Assembly: GCA_030248295.1 (NCBI GenBank)
Contig: JASANH010001530.1
Span: forward strand, 1 to 64,000
DNA: 64,000 nt
Origin: Mesodorylaimus sp. YZB2_4
Taxonomy: Eukaryota; Nematoda; Enoplea; Dorylaimida; Dorylaimidae
Reading direction: 5' to 3'
Below are positions 46,413 to 58,000 of this stretch, one piece after another; position 1 is the stretch's first letter; each line of letters starts with the position of its first letter. The position numbers and the translations under genes were made by a program. Below the pieces are notes generated by a model that ran no database searches, was not told where the DNA came from, and saw nothing but the letters and a program-made list of their open reading frames with translations.

Positions 46413-47925
46413 TGTTTTCGCAAAATGTCTGATTCAAGCAAGATTCTCTTTCCAGAAGCTTTGGACCAAAAATTTTTGCTTGAAGGCAGTAAGGCAAGTT
46501 AGAGGTTATTATATAGCAGAAAGATGTTGATTAGGAATTTGCCAGAGCCCGGGCGTCTAAACATCGTGCTGCTTATGAAAAGGCGTTTTGTATTTTATTG
46601 AAATGTTATTCCACAACGAGACTTGGCAATAACAGCAAGCTCCGCGGCCAAAAGGCTTCTTTGAACTGAAAACGTGCTTACTATCTGCTTTTTCAAAATG
46701 TAGTATATCTTTAACTTTGACTGCCAAAAACGTGCCAAAAAGCAGTCTGGGAAACGGCAGCTGCTGTTTCCTAAGTTTACTAGCGCTATGAAGTCAGCGA
46801 TGCTATTTTAAAAAGCTTATTTTCGTGTCCCTCCCGCAATGTACTCAGTCAGTCAGACTTATTTCTTGGATTTGGAACGGGGATGATGTTTATTGTATTC
46901 GAGAGGAAAGGAGAGGAAAGGATCCGCTTAGTCGACATGTTGACTCGGAAAAATGCCATTGATCGTGAGTTTCCGGTGATCATCTGCTGACAAGGTGCGT
47001 CAAAAGCGCGATGAAAAACGGAACAGAAGGCGAATGAGATCCAGAAACAAATAGGATCCTTTTGTGCAAATGCAAGAGATAAGCATTGCGTGAATAAGGA
47101 GCATGCTGGAGAAATAACTAAGTGAACGTATCGCGAATGATTTATTGGCTGAGCCAGCTGTAGCCACTTCGTCGCTGCACGTGGTCCTTTTTGCTTCTTG
47201 TTTTAGTGATCGCAAGCAAAGTGAGCTGATCGTGCAACTAATTGTTCCCTAGATCGAGTTGACATCGTACTTGTGTCCTGCCGCTTGCCTGCATGGTGCC
47301 AACCAGTGAGAACCTGAACACTGTTTCCGATGAACTCGCAGACAAAAGTACAATATTTTTTATACACCTCTGACTCAAAATCTATGAATCTTAGCAGATC
47401 GTGAGGGCAACGGAAGACAAGAACCATAATCCGCCGCCTACCGTAGGACTGTACACGTCTGTTGCTTAGATGTCTTTCTGCTCGTACCTGGGTGCTTGTT
47501 GAGAAAGTATGTTCCTTTCTTGCAACCGAGTTGGTGCTATTCATTACTATCCGCTTCGAAGTAAAAGCAAGGTACCTACAGGAGCGGCTTGGCTATCTCA
47601 CGGTCTTATGTCCTGAGCAGATCCTGTGGAATCTGTATTACGACGCCATTGCACATTCAAATTCAGAGCCTACTTTCCGTTCACATAAACCTTGTTAATT
47701 TGGTAAGACATTAAATTCACCATAATATTGCCTATGATTGCCCCTTCCGCTCGACTTCAAAAGGCTTAAAAATTTCCATCTCAATCGACCACAGCAGCCA
47801 TTGTAGAAACTGCTCATGAGCAAAATTGTATCGACGCGGCACCTGTGACCACTGTTCAGAAAGCCAGTGGGGAGAGAACTGCAACAGCGATTGCTCAATA
47901 AGATCTAGTCTGTTCAAGAATCAAG
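46413..47925. other. Gap between small heat-shock gene B and Ly6 gene
   Basis: It holds the heat-shock promoter and no gene that I can support. A TTCCAGAA motif at 46450-46457 fits one heat-shock half-site pair but lies downstream of the TATA box. Confidence 0.5.
46509..46515 (-). promoter_or_regulatory. TATA box of small heat-shock gene B
   Basis: The minus strand reads TATATAA about 100 bases before the ATG at 46412, at the same distance as in gene A. Confidence 0.6.
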
Positions 47926-48435
47926 ATGCGGCCGCTTCTGGTACACGGCTACTTGATGCTATTGGCCGTTATCACTGGCTCATCAGGCTCCATGCAATGC
48001 GTAGTTTGTGGCCCCTCACAGTCAACGAAGCAAGATTGTTTGGAGAATGCAGCTGACCAAGTGGTCAACTGCTCGGCGGCCACTTTCGGCTGTATTATAT
48101 CCCACGCAAAGATGCCCCCAAAGGGCAGTGACCAAAAAGATCATTTCTACGTAGTGAAGAAATGCTATTTTGAGAAGAAACCTGACCACATAAATGCATG
48201 TTGGGGAGATGAAATCACGACCAATACGGGCGATAAACTCAATGCGACCACGTGCATCTGCGCCAGTGATCTGTGCAACAATGGGACCTTGGACGACATC
48301 CAGGTTCGACTGCAACCTGCCAGCGCCACCACTGCTTCTCACGGCTTATTGACCACATCAAGTAGCTCTGAAGCGAGCGGCATGGCATTGGTAATGCTCT
48401 TGTCTGTTCTCCTCTTGCTCCTGTCACTTCACTAG
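47926..48435 (+). CDS. Ly6/uPAR-type GPI-anchored protein, intronless
   Basis: Seen: one uninterrupted exon of 169 residues. A signal peptide (MRPLLVHGYLMLLAVITGSS) is followed by MQCVVCGPS, a run of Cys spaced as in the three-finger fold (DCLENA, VNCSA, FGCIIS, KKCYF, INACWGD) and the end motif CICASDLCNN. An S/T-rich stretch and a C-terminal hydrophobic tail (GMALVMLLSVLLLLLSLH) signal GPI anchoring. Glycosylation sites include NCS, NAT and NGT. Known: such proteins (quiver/sleepless-like in ecdysozoans) bind receptors or channels at the cell surface. An AATAAA at 48557-48562 fits the transcript end. Odd: no intron, in a window where nearly all genes have many. Confidence 0.88.
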   Translation: MRPLLVHGYLMLLAVITGSSGSMQCVVCGPSQSTKQDCLENAADQVVNCSAATFGCIISHAKMPPKGSDQKDHFYVVKKCYFEKKPDHINACWGDEITTNTGDKLNATTCICASDLCNNGTLDDIQVRLQPASATTASHGLLTTSSSSEASGMALVMLLSVLLLLLSLH

Positions 48436-48556
48436 TACCGCAGATTAGACTTTTGCATAACTAGATTAGACTCACATCACACACAAGCATCATGGTGTCA
48501 AGGGTGCATCATGTCAACCGTGTCTAGGAGCGCTTCCTTTTGGTTTAGTGTAAGCT

Positions 48557-48562
48557 AATAAA
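48557..48562 (+). promoter_or_regulatory. Polyadenylation signal of Ly6 gene
   Basis: AATAAA, about 120 bases after the stop codon. Confidence 0.6.
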
Positions 48563-49020
48563 ACTGGCTTCGGGAATATTCAAGTGATACGCTGCCTTTG
48601 CATGATTTGGGTGTGCTGTGAACTGACACTGTATGTTACGATCATAATAATATGATTGCCCGAGATTTATCAAAGCGGACATATGATCATGTCCACTCTA
48701 AGGGCTGAGTTTATAGCAAACCAGTCTCCTCGCAGCTTGCTCCAAATTTGTGCTACCACCATGGGTGAAGAATGCATGTTTCACTTGTCATTCCAATCTT
48801 AAAAGAAAGGGAAGCTGCGCATTTCCAATTTGTGTTGTATCAGACGCGTTCGTGCAGTCACTTGTCCCATTTTTAGTTCCAGTCCAGACGCATGGATCCA
48901 TGACAGAATCTTGAGATCAATCAACCTTAGAGACCTCTGCTAATAACAGCATGACTAATGTCTTTTTATTGTTGTGGATGAGCCCAAGCTCGACCAGGCG
49001 CTGACTAGAATAAGAAACAT

Positions 49021-49032
49021 GGGGGGGGGGGG
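49021..49032 (+). repeat. Poly-G tract (12 nt)
   Basis: Twelve consecutive G bases in the gap between Ly6 and TSPO. Confidence 0.9.
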
Positions 49033-49505
49033 CATTAACCACGTCAGGCGAACATTTCATATTAATCCCGACTATGCGAGAAAAAGTATTCATGAGATTC
49101 AAGATAGGCGTGAGTTCGGCATTCGCTGAAGCATGTTATAACCATTGTATACCTGCCTTACCGCGAACTTTCTGAAAACTGATGGCCTGCCCAGCTGTGA
49201 CATGTTTATGGATAACACGCCACGAAAACAATAAGACTTATCTGAGGGTGCAAACGGAGTACATTCCTCATGCTGCTTATTCTTCGCGTGTCTTCGAGGA
49301 ATAAGCGCTGTAATGGCTGACAGCCTGGTTAGAGTGGGTCCGGATCGCAAAAAGCTTTACTAACTATGAGCATACAGTAAAATGCAATATGTGTAGTGCA
49401 TCTCGGCGCGACTGGTCATCATACCGAGTCTGTACAGGTAAAGTCACTAACCCATAGGAGTCTGAATATGATCATACCATCACAACTCAAGTGCGCTTTC
49501 CACTT

Positions 49506-49521
49506 CCCCCCCCCCCCCCCC
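49506..49521 (+). repeat. Poly-C tract (16 nt)
   Basis: Sixteen consecutive C bases just beyond the 3' end of the minus-strand TSPO gene. Confidence 0.9.
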
Positions 49522-49534
49522 ATTTCGCAAATAT

Positions 49535-50635
49535 TCACCCGTCTTTTCTGTCTTCCAACTCGGCACGCCGACCTTTGCGATTCAGTCTCCAGATTTCGAA
49601 TATGGATACACTGGCAAAGGCCAACCAGGCCAAATAAGGTAGCATAAGACGATACGCCGTCGCATTGATTGGCTTGAAGGATAGGGCCGTGACCGTGGCC
49701 GCACCGACCAGCGCGATAAGTTCTAGTTCAGCCTCAAACGCCCAAAAAGAAATGGTCGGGTTGTGACAGTGAATTAACATAATTATGAGACTGGAAGGGG
49801 AAAATGGCTGTCGCGTTTGCTCTAATAGAGCTAGAATTCTAGAATTCTATAAGCTCACTATCAGACAGTGAGTTCTAAATTTGGAATAACCTTTTCTTTG
49901 TTGGACATCGTTGTTGACTTGCTCGACCAATATGTGGAGGTGGATGCTAATGTTAGTGTCTGGCAGCACGGATCCCTCAGGTTTGCGTTTATAGGTGCAA
50001 CTGTTTGATGGATGGGTCCTAGCAGGCAGTTTATCCTGTGTGCTGCGCCCTTTCCGTCTTCCAATTGTTGACAACTGGAGCGCGCAAGCGCGCGGGAGCA
50101 TACTGTAGTGTATAGGCCTAACATATTGTTAGTGATTCTCTCACCAAGACTGTGTAGAGTATAATGTATCGAGAGCATATGTACGCCTGACTATGAGCAC
50201 TGCCAAGGAAGGGTTGGTGGAGTAAGGAAATCGCCAGGTCTTACCAGTCCCACCATCTTCGCACCGAAGAAGATATGACTCCAAGCCCAATTCATGGCCA
50301 ACTGCGTCGAATATAGAGCCAGTGGAGTAGCGGCCCTGCCACTGAACCCACCACCGTCACGCCAAACTAAGTAAGAGGCGTATCCCATGCTTGAATACAG
50401 GCCAATCCAAGCTGGACCGAAGACCCAAGATGGCGGGCAGAAGAAGGGCTTCTTCAGTGCCTAAAACCAGGAGCACGCGTACTTTGACAGTTGCATGCTT
50501 GCCGAAATAACTCACTTTGTACCACATGTCTCGTCGATAGGTCTTGCGTGTCAGACGTTGGCCCGCAACTGCACCAAAATTTGGCAGGAACATAGCAGCC
50601 GCGATCTTAACCCATTCAGGGACCATAATAATCAA
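49535..50635 (-). CDS. TSPO/MBR-family tryptophan-rich membrane protein
   Basis: Seen: three in-phase exons, 50635-50516, 50460-50245 and 49732-49535, total 534 nt, 177 residues, close to the usual ~170. Conserved marks are [20 protein letters not shown], the PSWVFGPAW motif, [42 protein letters not shown] and a basic C-tail ([11 protein letters not shown]). Five transmembrane helices fit the hydrophobic pattern. The start could be at 50635 or 50626, both Met. Known: TSPO binds porphyrins and cholesterol, mostly at the outer mitochondrial membrane; roles in stress and lipid handling are debated. Neighbouring genes do not suggest a shared pathway. Confidence 0.93.
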
Positions 50636-51788
50636 AGAACGCCCAAGGCGGTCGTAATTAACCTTGAAGTGGTATCGACTGGAGCCAAGTGAGGCTTGCT
50701 ATATGAAAGCCGTGTATCACCTGACAGGAGATAACGAGCAGTTGAAGTGAGCGTGAGGGTCATGGCCGTCCATTTTTATACCAGATAAGTGATCAGTGCA
50801 CGCTCGGACGGGTCTCGTCGCACGTGCTAGCGAAGGCGTAGATCAACTTCGAGCGCCTGCTGAGAGCAGCTTGACCCTTTTTCTGACAACATTGTATCGA
50901 TGGCAAAGCTGAGCTGAGCTAAGGTCATTAATATTCAACGGTCTCTCCGGCAGGCTCAGGTCGGCCTGTTGTCCCCTCCCTCTTCCGTCCCACGCCAGTA
51001 AGCACTATGAATCTTCTACTGTCAAGGAAACAGAAGGGACAAAAGTCAAACCGCAATGCATACAGAAGAAACGTAAGTTGGATTAAAAAGTAGAAAAGCC
51101 TAGCTGCGGTTGGTAGGGAGCGAAAAGGTATCTAAAAATGTCCGTGCCAGGCACTGAGCCGACCCATTCTTCAATTTTTGCTAACCTACGTCGGTAATCG
51201 CCGCCGGGCCGCCGTGCTAACGCCACTAACGTTAGTTGGGCTTCTTAGTTTACGGTAGGCGGAGACCAAGTTAAACACTACAGTAGGTATTCTCTGTCTA
51301 ACAAGTATTGCGCAAAGCGCTTCAAGCAGCACTTGATTCGATGCCGGCAGCAATAACTGCTTCTCATTGGGTCAGACTCGGTTTATATCTCTACAACTGA
51401 TTGAGTCCGTGCAGCTTGTTTTAGTGCGTGAAGTTTAACAAATTAGAGGAAGTTTAACATGTTTGCTGCATATTTACGACTTGTGTACCTCCAAAATAAT
51501 ATGTCTAAGGCCTAGGGGTCGCCCAAACTTCCTTCCTTCTTTCCACCCACGCACTTGCATTCCATAAGGACCTTCTTGTTTCCTGCTTCTCTTTTGGGAT
51601 CTCACCAGGCCAGGGCTTTTCCGCGTCTGGGTTATATTACAGGTATATAGTGAGACGGTGCAAACGTCATTTGCATCACTCGAGATCTCAGCCGTTTTAC
51701 ATCTCCTTCCTTGACCACAGAAAAGTTTTTACTGCACCATACTAAGGCCCTACACAGTCTTGGTTCTGTGCATGGCCAAGCCGCAGCC

Positions 51789-51806
51789 GCAGCAGCAGCA
51801 GCAGCA
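51789..51806 (+). repeat. Short CAG trinucleotide run
   Basis: About six CAG units following GCCGCAGCCG. Confidence 0.8.
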
Positions 51807-52427
51807 ATCAGTTTCTTTTATCGCCTTATGAACCTTCGGCTCGCTGCTGTTGCGACCACATAGAGAGCTTACACTGCTCCTCACTGATACCCATACAGTA
51901 GATCGTCCTGGTAGGCCGAGACTATTGCTCAGTTGGTCCTTTAGCTCATATGTACCCCCCAGATATGATCGTGATCTGGCTGTTTATCACGAGGTATTCT
52001 TTCAATGCGCACATGTAAGTTATTTTCACCCAGCTCGACCAAGTCTAGCGTACTAATTTGCGTAATTAGGTCAAATCAGGTCTCATGAACGACGTCATTT
52101 GACTTTGGTTACATACGCCTGACCAACTTCCCTCGTTAACTATAGCAACCTATACAGATGCCCTAATTATTGGGGCTATTAGGGCATATAGAGCGTTAGG
52201 GACATCAGTGGGAAATTACAAGGTTCAGGGAGCTTCAGCTGTTTCATCGGCTTCCTTCGCAGCAGAGTCCGATGACAAATTAGGTGAACAAGAAACAAGC
52301 ACAGCGAATAGCCAGGTGTTTGCTCCTCTCTTCTTTTTCTTTTGATGGGGCGAAACAACAACTAAGATAGAAGGTAAGTTCTGATAATTAGATCTGCTCT
52401 GGACAGACTACGCTAACTGACAAGTCC

Positions 52428-52661
52428 TTGCGCCTCGAGAAATGCTACTGGTTTATGCTCATGTTCATGCTTTACCATGTCGCAAACTCCAGAGTAGAAG
52501 AATTATATTTACACCAAACGATTAAACGATTAGCAGTCGTGAATAGAACACTTGCACTCCTGCGTGAAACGCAGACGCCTAGCGGTGACGATCCGGCCCC
52601 AGTGGTCCCTTTGCTTAAGGCTGCTTTCCTAAAGCGTTCTGTCCGCGGCCTTACAACATAA
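52428..52661 (+). CDS. Possible small secreted peptide precursor
   Basis: Seen: a 77-codon ORF starting MRLEKCYWFMLMFMLYHVAN, like a signal peptide, then a hydrophilic segment with the NRT glycosylation site. It ends in a basic Lys-Arg site (FLKRSVRGLTT) that could be a prohormone cleavage. Nothing else supports it, and no family is recognised. It may be chance. Confidence 0.25.
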   Translation: MRLEKCYWFMLMFMLYHVANSRVEELYLHQTIKRLAVVNRTLALLRETQTPSGDDPAPVVPLLKAAFLKRSVRGLTT

Positions 52662-54427
52662 AATATGTAGGCGTTAGGAAATTAAAGCATAAAACTCTAC
52701 GGTTCAGGTGTACATGCATTTTCCGAGCTAATAAGCCAAGTGACAAATGAAGGTCAACGGCAGGGCACAAAGTGTATGCCGTCGTAGATCAGGAACTCCG
52801 CAATGTTGGATATGGAACCCGTTTGCACCGAAAATTTCTGGCTGTTGGTCTAGTCAGTAACCTTAGTCATTGTTTCTGTCAGTGTGGTTTAAAGAAAGCC
52901 ACACTCATCTGTTTTTCAATGACGCATACCTTCCGTCGACGAATGCTGCTATGCTATGCTATTTACTCTCTTGCCAAACGAATTGCCAGAGTCATAGCTG
53001 GTCCACTGATGAATTACTACGCAAGGACCTTAACCATCTCGAAGCATAAGAAACTTCTTTTCGGATTATCTGAACTGACTAACAAGCATGTGCTGGTAAA
53101 TCTCTAATAAAGACAAATTGTTGCAGTTGTTGAGTCTTGTCGCGACTGGTCAGCCAAATCCGTTCGGCCGTTATTGACTCAAAAACTCATCAATCATAAA
53201 GTATTCTAGCAGGAACTTTGCTAGCTGAGAAAGCAAAGATGGCGAGGAGAATAGGAATTTTCACGTACGCTGTCTTTAACCATCTTCTGTTCTTGATTCT
53301 TGGTTTCGGGGAAACGTACAGAATAGTCATCGTGTATATAACTGTCACCCCGATCTTATAAAAGTTATGCTGCATCTTGTGATAGATAGGGAGCCATCAT
53401 CATTTCCCCACAGCTTTTTCCAAGCGCATGGAAGTTCCTGACTTTAATTTTACTAGATAACAGATCACACATACGACTAACCGAGCTCGACTGAATGCTT
53501 ACGATTACATTTCCATACCTAAACAGAATTCTAAGTAGTACCTGGTGTGTGCCCGTTCGGCTCCGTGAATACACCAACACTCCATGTATACGTACAGTGC
53601 ATCGGAAGTAACTGACAGCTTTTACACCATCGGGTCGGAGTAGGATCGTTCGCTGTTCTGCAATACTAGGCCATATGATCTGTAGGCCAACTAATTTTGT
53701 CGGCAATGCTGGACTAGCTCGAGTAAGCTAATCTGCCAATCTCGCGTCCCGTTTGGTCGTATAGTAAAGAGCTCCCTGACTCACTAAATGGGCACAGGTA
53801 CTTAGGTTCAGTGGGGTAGTTATCCCCTTCCAGAATTGTCCTGCATACCGGCTGCTGCCGCCTATATCCTAGAAAAGAGCAGCAGGTTGCGCTTGATATT
53901 TTCATGGGGATAAGACGACGGGTATACTCAAGCTTTATGATTTTCATGATAGACCGGTAGGCTCAGGGAAGTGCTAGACCATACTAGACCACAGGATTAG
54001 TTCTTTTGGTTCTTCCCGCACTCACGGTTAGTCAACCTACTGTAAGTACATGTCCATGTCCTCACTTTCAATCACCCCTCTATCAGTCTCGTAATCTAGT
54101 GATGACGTTTCGTGTTCCATTTTTATTTTCTCTTATTGGAAAACTGCTACCATTAGACCGTCGGGTGGAGGTGCTCGCTGATATGTACAATGATGTATGT
54201 CAGGGAAACACGAGGAGGTTTCGAACGTATGGAGATGTCATCAGTTTCCTCGAATGTCGGCCACTGAATCCCCGATGTAATGGCCGGCGAGTACACGCAT
54301 CAACGCCCCGCCAACATGCCCACGCCCTTGTACGGCTCTCCCACCTTCGACTATTCCTAGTATACCTGTACCGTTTCTGTAGTGTGCCGCAGCGAAATGT
54401 TCGTCCATTTCATTACCGACTGACATG

Positions 54428-54441
54428 CCCCCCCCCCCCCC
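54428..54441 (+). repeat. Poly-C tract (14 nt)
   Basis: Fourteen consecutive C bases in the gene-poor stretch. Confidence 0.9.
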
Positions 54442-55024
54442 AGTTCAGTGACTGCTTTTTACCCAAAAATGTCCTTGATTTTGATATGAAGTTCGCGCTG
54501 TTGGCTTATGCAACAGACTAATTTCGCATGCATCGCGATGAAAGCTGAATTCTTTCCATTCGAGAACGGCTCTGGCATTATTTCCATCTGAATCGGCTGT
54601 CTTTAGTTGCCCAAAAAGGCAACAAAAATTTCAATTCACTGTTCAAACGGTTTCATTGAAAAAATTTCTTATTCGCCCGCTTACTCACGAATTCCTTGGA
54701 AAAGGGCTTAAAATATGCAGGTATGCACGGAGTAACCATAAATCTAGTAGTTGGACTGCTTTTTTAAGAATAGCAGGCCTACAGCCTGGGAACCTATAGC
54801 GTAGTCCTCCAAACCCATTTAGTGAGTCAGACACCCTTTTTCTAGCTTTGGAGCAGGCAATCTTTTTTGTCTGGGTACACTGTGCCTAACACGTTTTCGG
54901 CTTTACCAGCGTGGATTCACATCGAGCACTTTCACCCGTGTGCACCAACCATATCATCTGATAATGCCTGCTGGTTTCTAGGTAGCAACAGGACGAGCTC
55001 ATCCGAGGCTTGTCTGCTTGGCCT

Positions 55025-58000
55025 ATGAGGCCGAGAAAGCATCGAACTCTTTTCAACTCGCTTTCAAGGGAACTGTCTCCATCGTCATTAGTTACCAGGC
55101 GACGGGACTATTTGCCAAGCAACACCCTTACGCAGCTGTTCTCCCACTGTCGCAGCCGATTCATTAGCGCTTTAACTGGCAGCAAAAGACGCAAGCGTCA
55201 GTATTTTTTCGCTGACCGCCTCCGGCCGCGTACATGGAAAAGATGGGCCGACGAAAATGATCCTTTTCTCGCAGAATCCCTTTTATCAGCGGACAATACG
55301 TTCGAGAATTCTAGTTCTGATATGACGCTATCTCGCGTCCGGACTTCGCCAAGTGGCTGGAGCCAGTTGAAAGCGCTTTTGTGGAAAAGTTGGCTAACTC
55401 AGATTCGTCGACCATTATGGACATTGGCCGAACTTTTTGTGCCTCTGATTCTTACTGCCGCTTTGATGAGTGTGCATTTGCTGGTAGACGAGCAACACCG
55501 CCCAGATACCATCTTTGAGCCATTCAGCGTGTACGGCGATGCGCGCGACTACGTGTTGCAACGTGTTGATGGTCAGCCATTGATCAGTCCGTCGTTTACT
55601 CCCACCGAATTGTACTATGCACCGCACACGCCAGTGACAGAGGTCATCGTTCGTAAGTTGGTGAATAAATTAAACATGGTGCCAACCTGGGCTCCGGCCA
55701 ATCCATGTTCCCAATCCATGGCCGATGCGGCGGCTGAATTTGAAAAGATGGAGGATTCCACTTGGCGATTTGCACTGCCCCAAGTCACGGCGGCAGGTAC
55801 GTGCTCCTTGATTGCTTTATGAGGAAAGTCAGACTAGGACTAGGCAGGTGGTGGCAAAAGTTCAGTTGGTCATGGCCTAAGATGTTACACAAGGGTTTAG
55901 CACCTGTCCTTGGTTTTATGCTGCCATTAAAGGGTTAACGAAGGAAACAAAATGTGTGAATCCATGCGAAGTCCCATAATCCTACTTTCCCCTATTCTAA
56001 TTCTCAGTCGATGGTCCAAGAATAAGGCGCTAAAAATATTGATAGGTCCGGTTTCCGTACCAGCCACCCATTTCTCTGTGCACTTGGCTTCGCATGAAAT
56101 GTTATTCGAGGGTGTTTTCTACGGATCGATGAATTGTGTACACACGAGCCTTTAGAAAAGCAGCTCAAGCGTAACTAAGAGCCCGAGGTTTCCGGTTCTG
56201 TGATTGAGGATCAAGTAGCACATTTATCATCGCTTGTTTCCGTCAGGGATAACTGGGGCGAACAAAACGGTACCAATGTGCAAATCCCGGCCCTGCGTTT
56301 CGAGTTAGACTTACGCGAGGTCGTTGTAGGCAAGTGACAATGGGCAGGGTGTCATTGAAAAGCAGACAGCTATTATCGACAAACATAGTCAACAGTGTTT
56401 ACTGTCTCTCGTGCGCGCCTGTAACATGGTGCAAATAACAGAAGGGAAAAACAGGACTCAAACTCCTTTTCCATGTTCATGTTCATGTTTTACCACATCA
56501 CCAAACACTTATGCACACTCGAGGGGATTTTGTGTCTGTTCATATAAGATGGCCCGAACAGAACTGATGTGCAAGCAAGTTGCTGGGAACCATGCAACAA
56601 GTCAAAAGTAATAAGAATCACTGAAAATTGTCGCAGCTCATGCCTTTATAGCATACGCATACGGGAACGCATCTGAGTTGGAACGAGAACTATTCGAAAA
56701 GCTGAAAAGCCCTCTGTCCACGTTTTTTGGTATGTACCTCCAGAATTCGTTTTTTTTGAGCTCCGTATTGTTATTGCCTAAACATAAGTGTATCTCCAGC
56801 TGGAATTGTATTCGATGATGACTTCGCTGTTAAGCGAAACCTGCAAAAAGTAAAGTACACTCTTCGATTCCCATTCGAGCAACGCAATTTGCTGCCCTCG
56901 CTGATGGAAGGAAGTGTAGTGTACACATGGTCAACAAATCAGTTCGGTGTCAATGATTATCAGGACATACATCGATGGCCTAACAATTCTGATGGTGGGC
57001 TTCCAGGTAAGTCCTCGGTTCTGATCACCACTGATAGCGTTAGCTGTGGCCCAAGTGGCCGTGACCCGATTTTCCAGACTGCTTTCCCCAGTCTTGTTGT
57101 CCCAGTGACATGTTGTCTTTGTTTAGGCTACTGGCGAGAAGGCTTTCTGACACTGCAACGTGCACTGGACATGGTGTTGACCGAAGCAATAAGACCAGAA
57201 AGTTTATGCCTTATGGCCATGACCAATATACAACTTACGCGCTTCCCATTCGTCGCCTACGTTAGCCACCCGCTGATTGAACAGTTTGCACTCATCATGC
57301 CCAGCGTCATAGTGGTCAGCTTTGTACTCAGCCTCTTGTACATCACTCGCAGCATGACTATAGAAAAAGAGACCCATCTCGTGGTAAGTAGAATGATCTC
57401 ATGGCATGTCCTTGTGTCCGTAATCATATAGCTCATTCCATGCATTATAGATAACCTATGTAAGGATTCCATGCATGCGTAACATTATTGAGGTTGCTCC
57501 CACATATCTTTAGGGAAAGAGTTAGAAGCTTGCACGACTTCCTTATCCCACAGAGCCTCTTTGCGTAGGGCAAGGCGGAAGAATGAGCATTTTATTAAGT
57601 ATGTATGTCGGTACTGCTGACCGTTTCCCGCTCTTTGATCGTTGTTTTAAATAAATTATACGCAACTGTACAGTAAATTCAATAAGGCGGCACTATGAAA
57701 CTGGCACCACCAAATCTATTTTTACCTTGTCATGTGACTGTGCGGCCAAGTCACAGTCCTGATCAAGGAACACCTGGGTCAAATCAGGCATGAAGCGAAC
57801 GAACCTTCTAAGAAATGCTAGGATGGCCATTCCTCCCTACTATCGTGTTTTATTTCTCTTCAGGAATACATAGAAGTGGTTACCGGCCTATCCAGCTGGG
57901 TGCAATGGACATCGCATTTTGTCATGAACTTTATTAAACTGATCGTAATAGCGATGATTATGACCGTGATGCTGTGTACAACACTGCTCTCATCCAGTGC

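Larger units (their letters stand above)
48436..49534. other. Gap between Ly6 gene and TSPO
   Basis: About 1.1 kb with the Ly6 3' UTR and two homopolymer tracts (G12 at 49021, C16 at 49506). No gene is seen. Confidence 0.5.
50636..55024. other. Gene-poor 4.4 kb stretch before ABCA gene
   Basis: It contains the promoter region of TSPO, a short CAG run (about 51789-51806), a poly-C tract (54428-54441) and one candidate small secreted ORF (52428-52661). Other frames look random. Confidence 0.5.

Noticed and set aside
46450-46457. Heat-shock element TTCCAGAA upstream of small heat-shock gene B
   Set aside because: It lies between the TATA box and the ATG, not upstream of TATA, and only one half-site pair is present.
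54006-54521. Plus-strand ORF of 171 codons before the ABCA gene
   Set aside because: The translation crosses a poly-C tract and shows no domain or coding bias.
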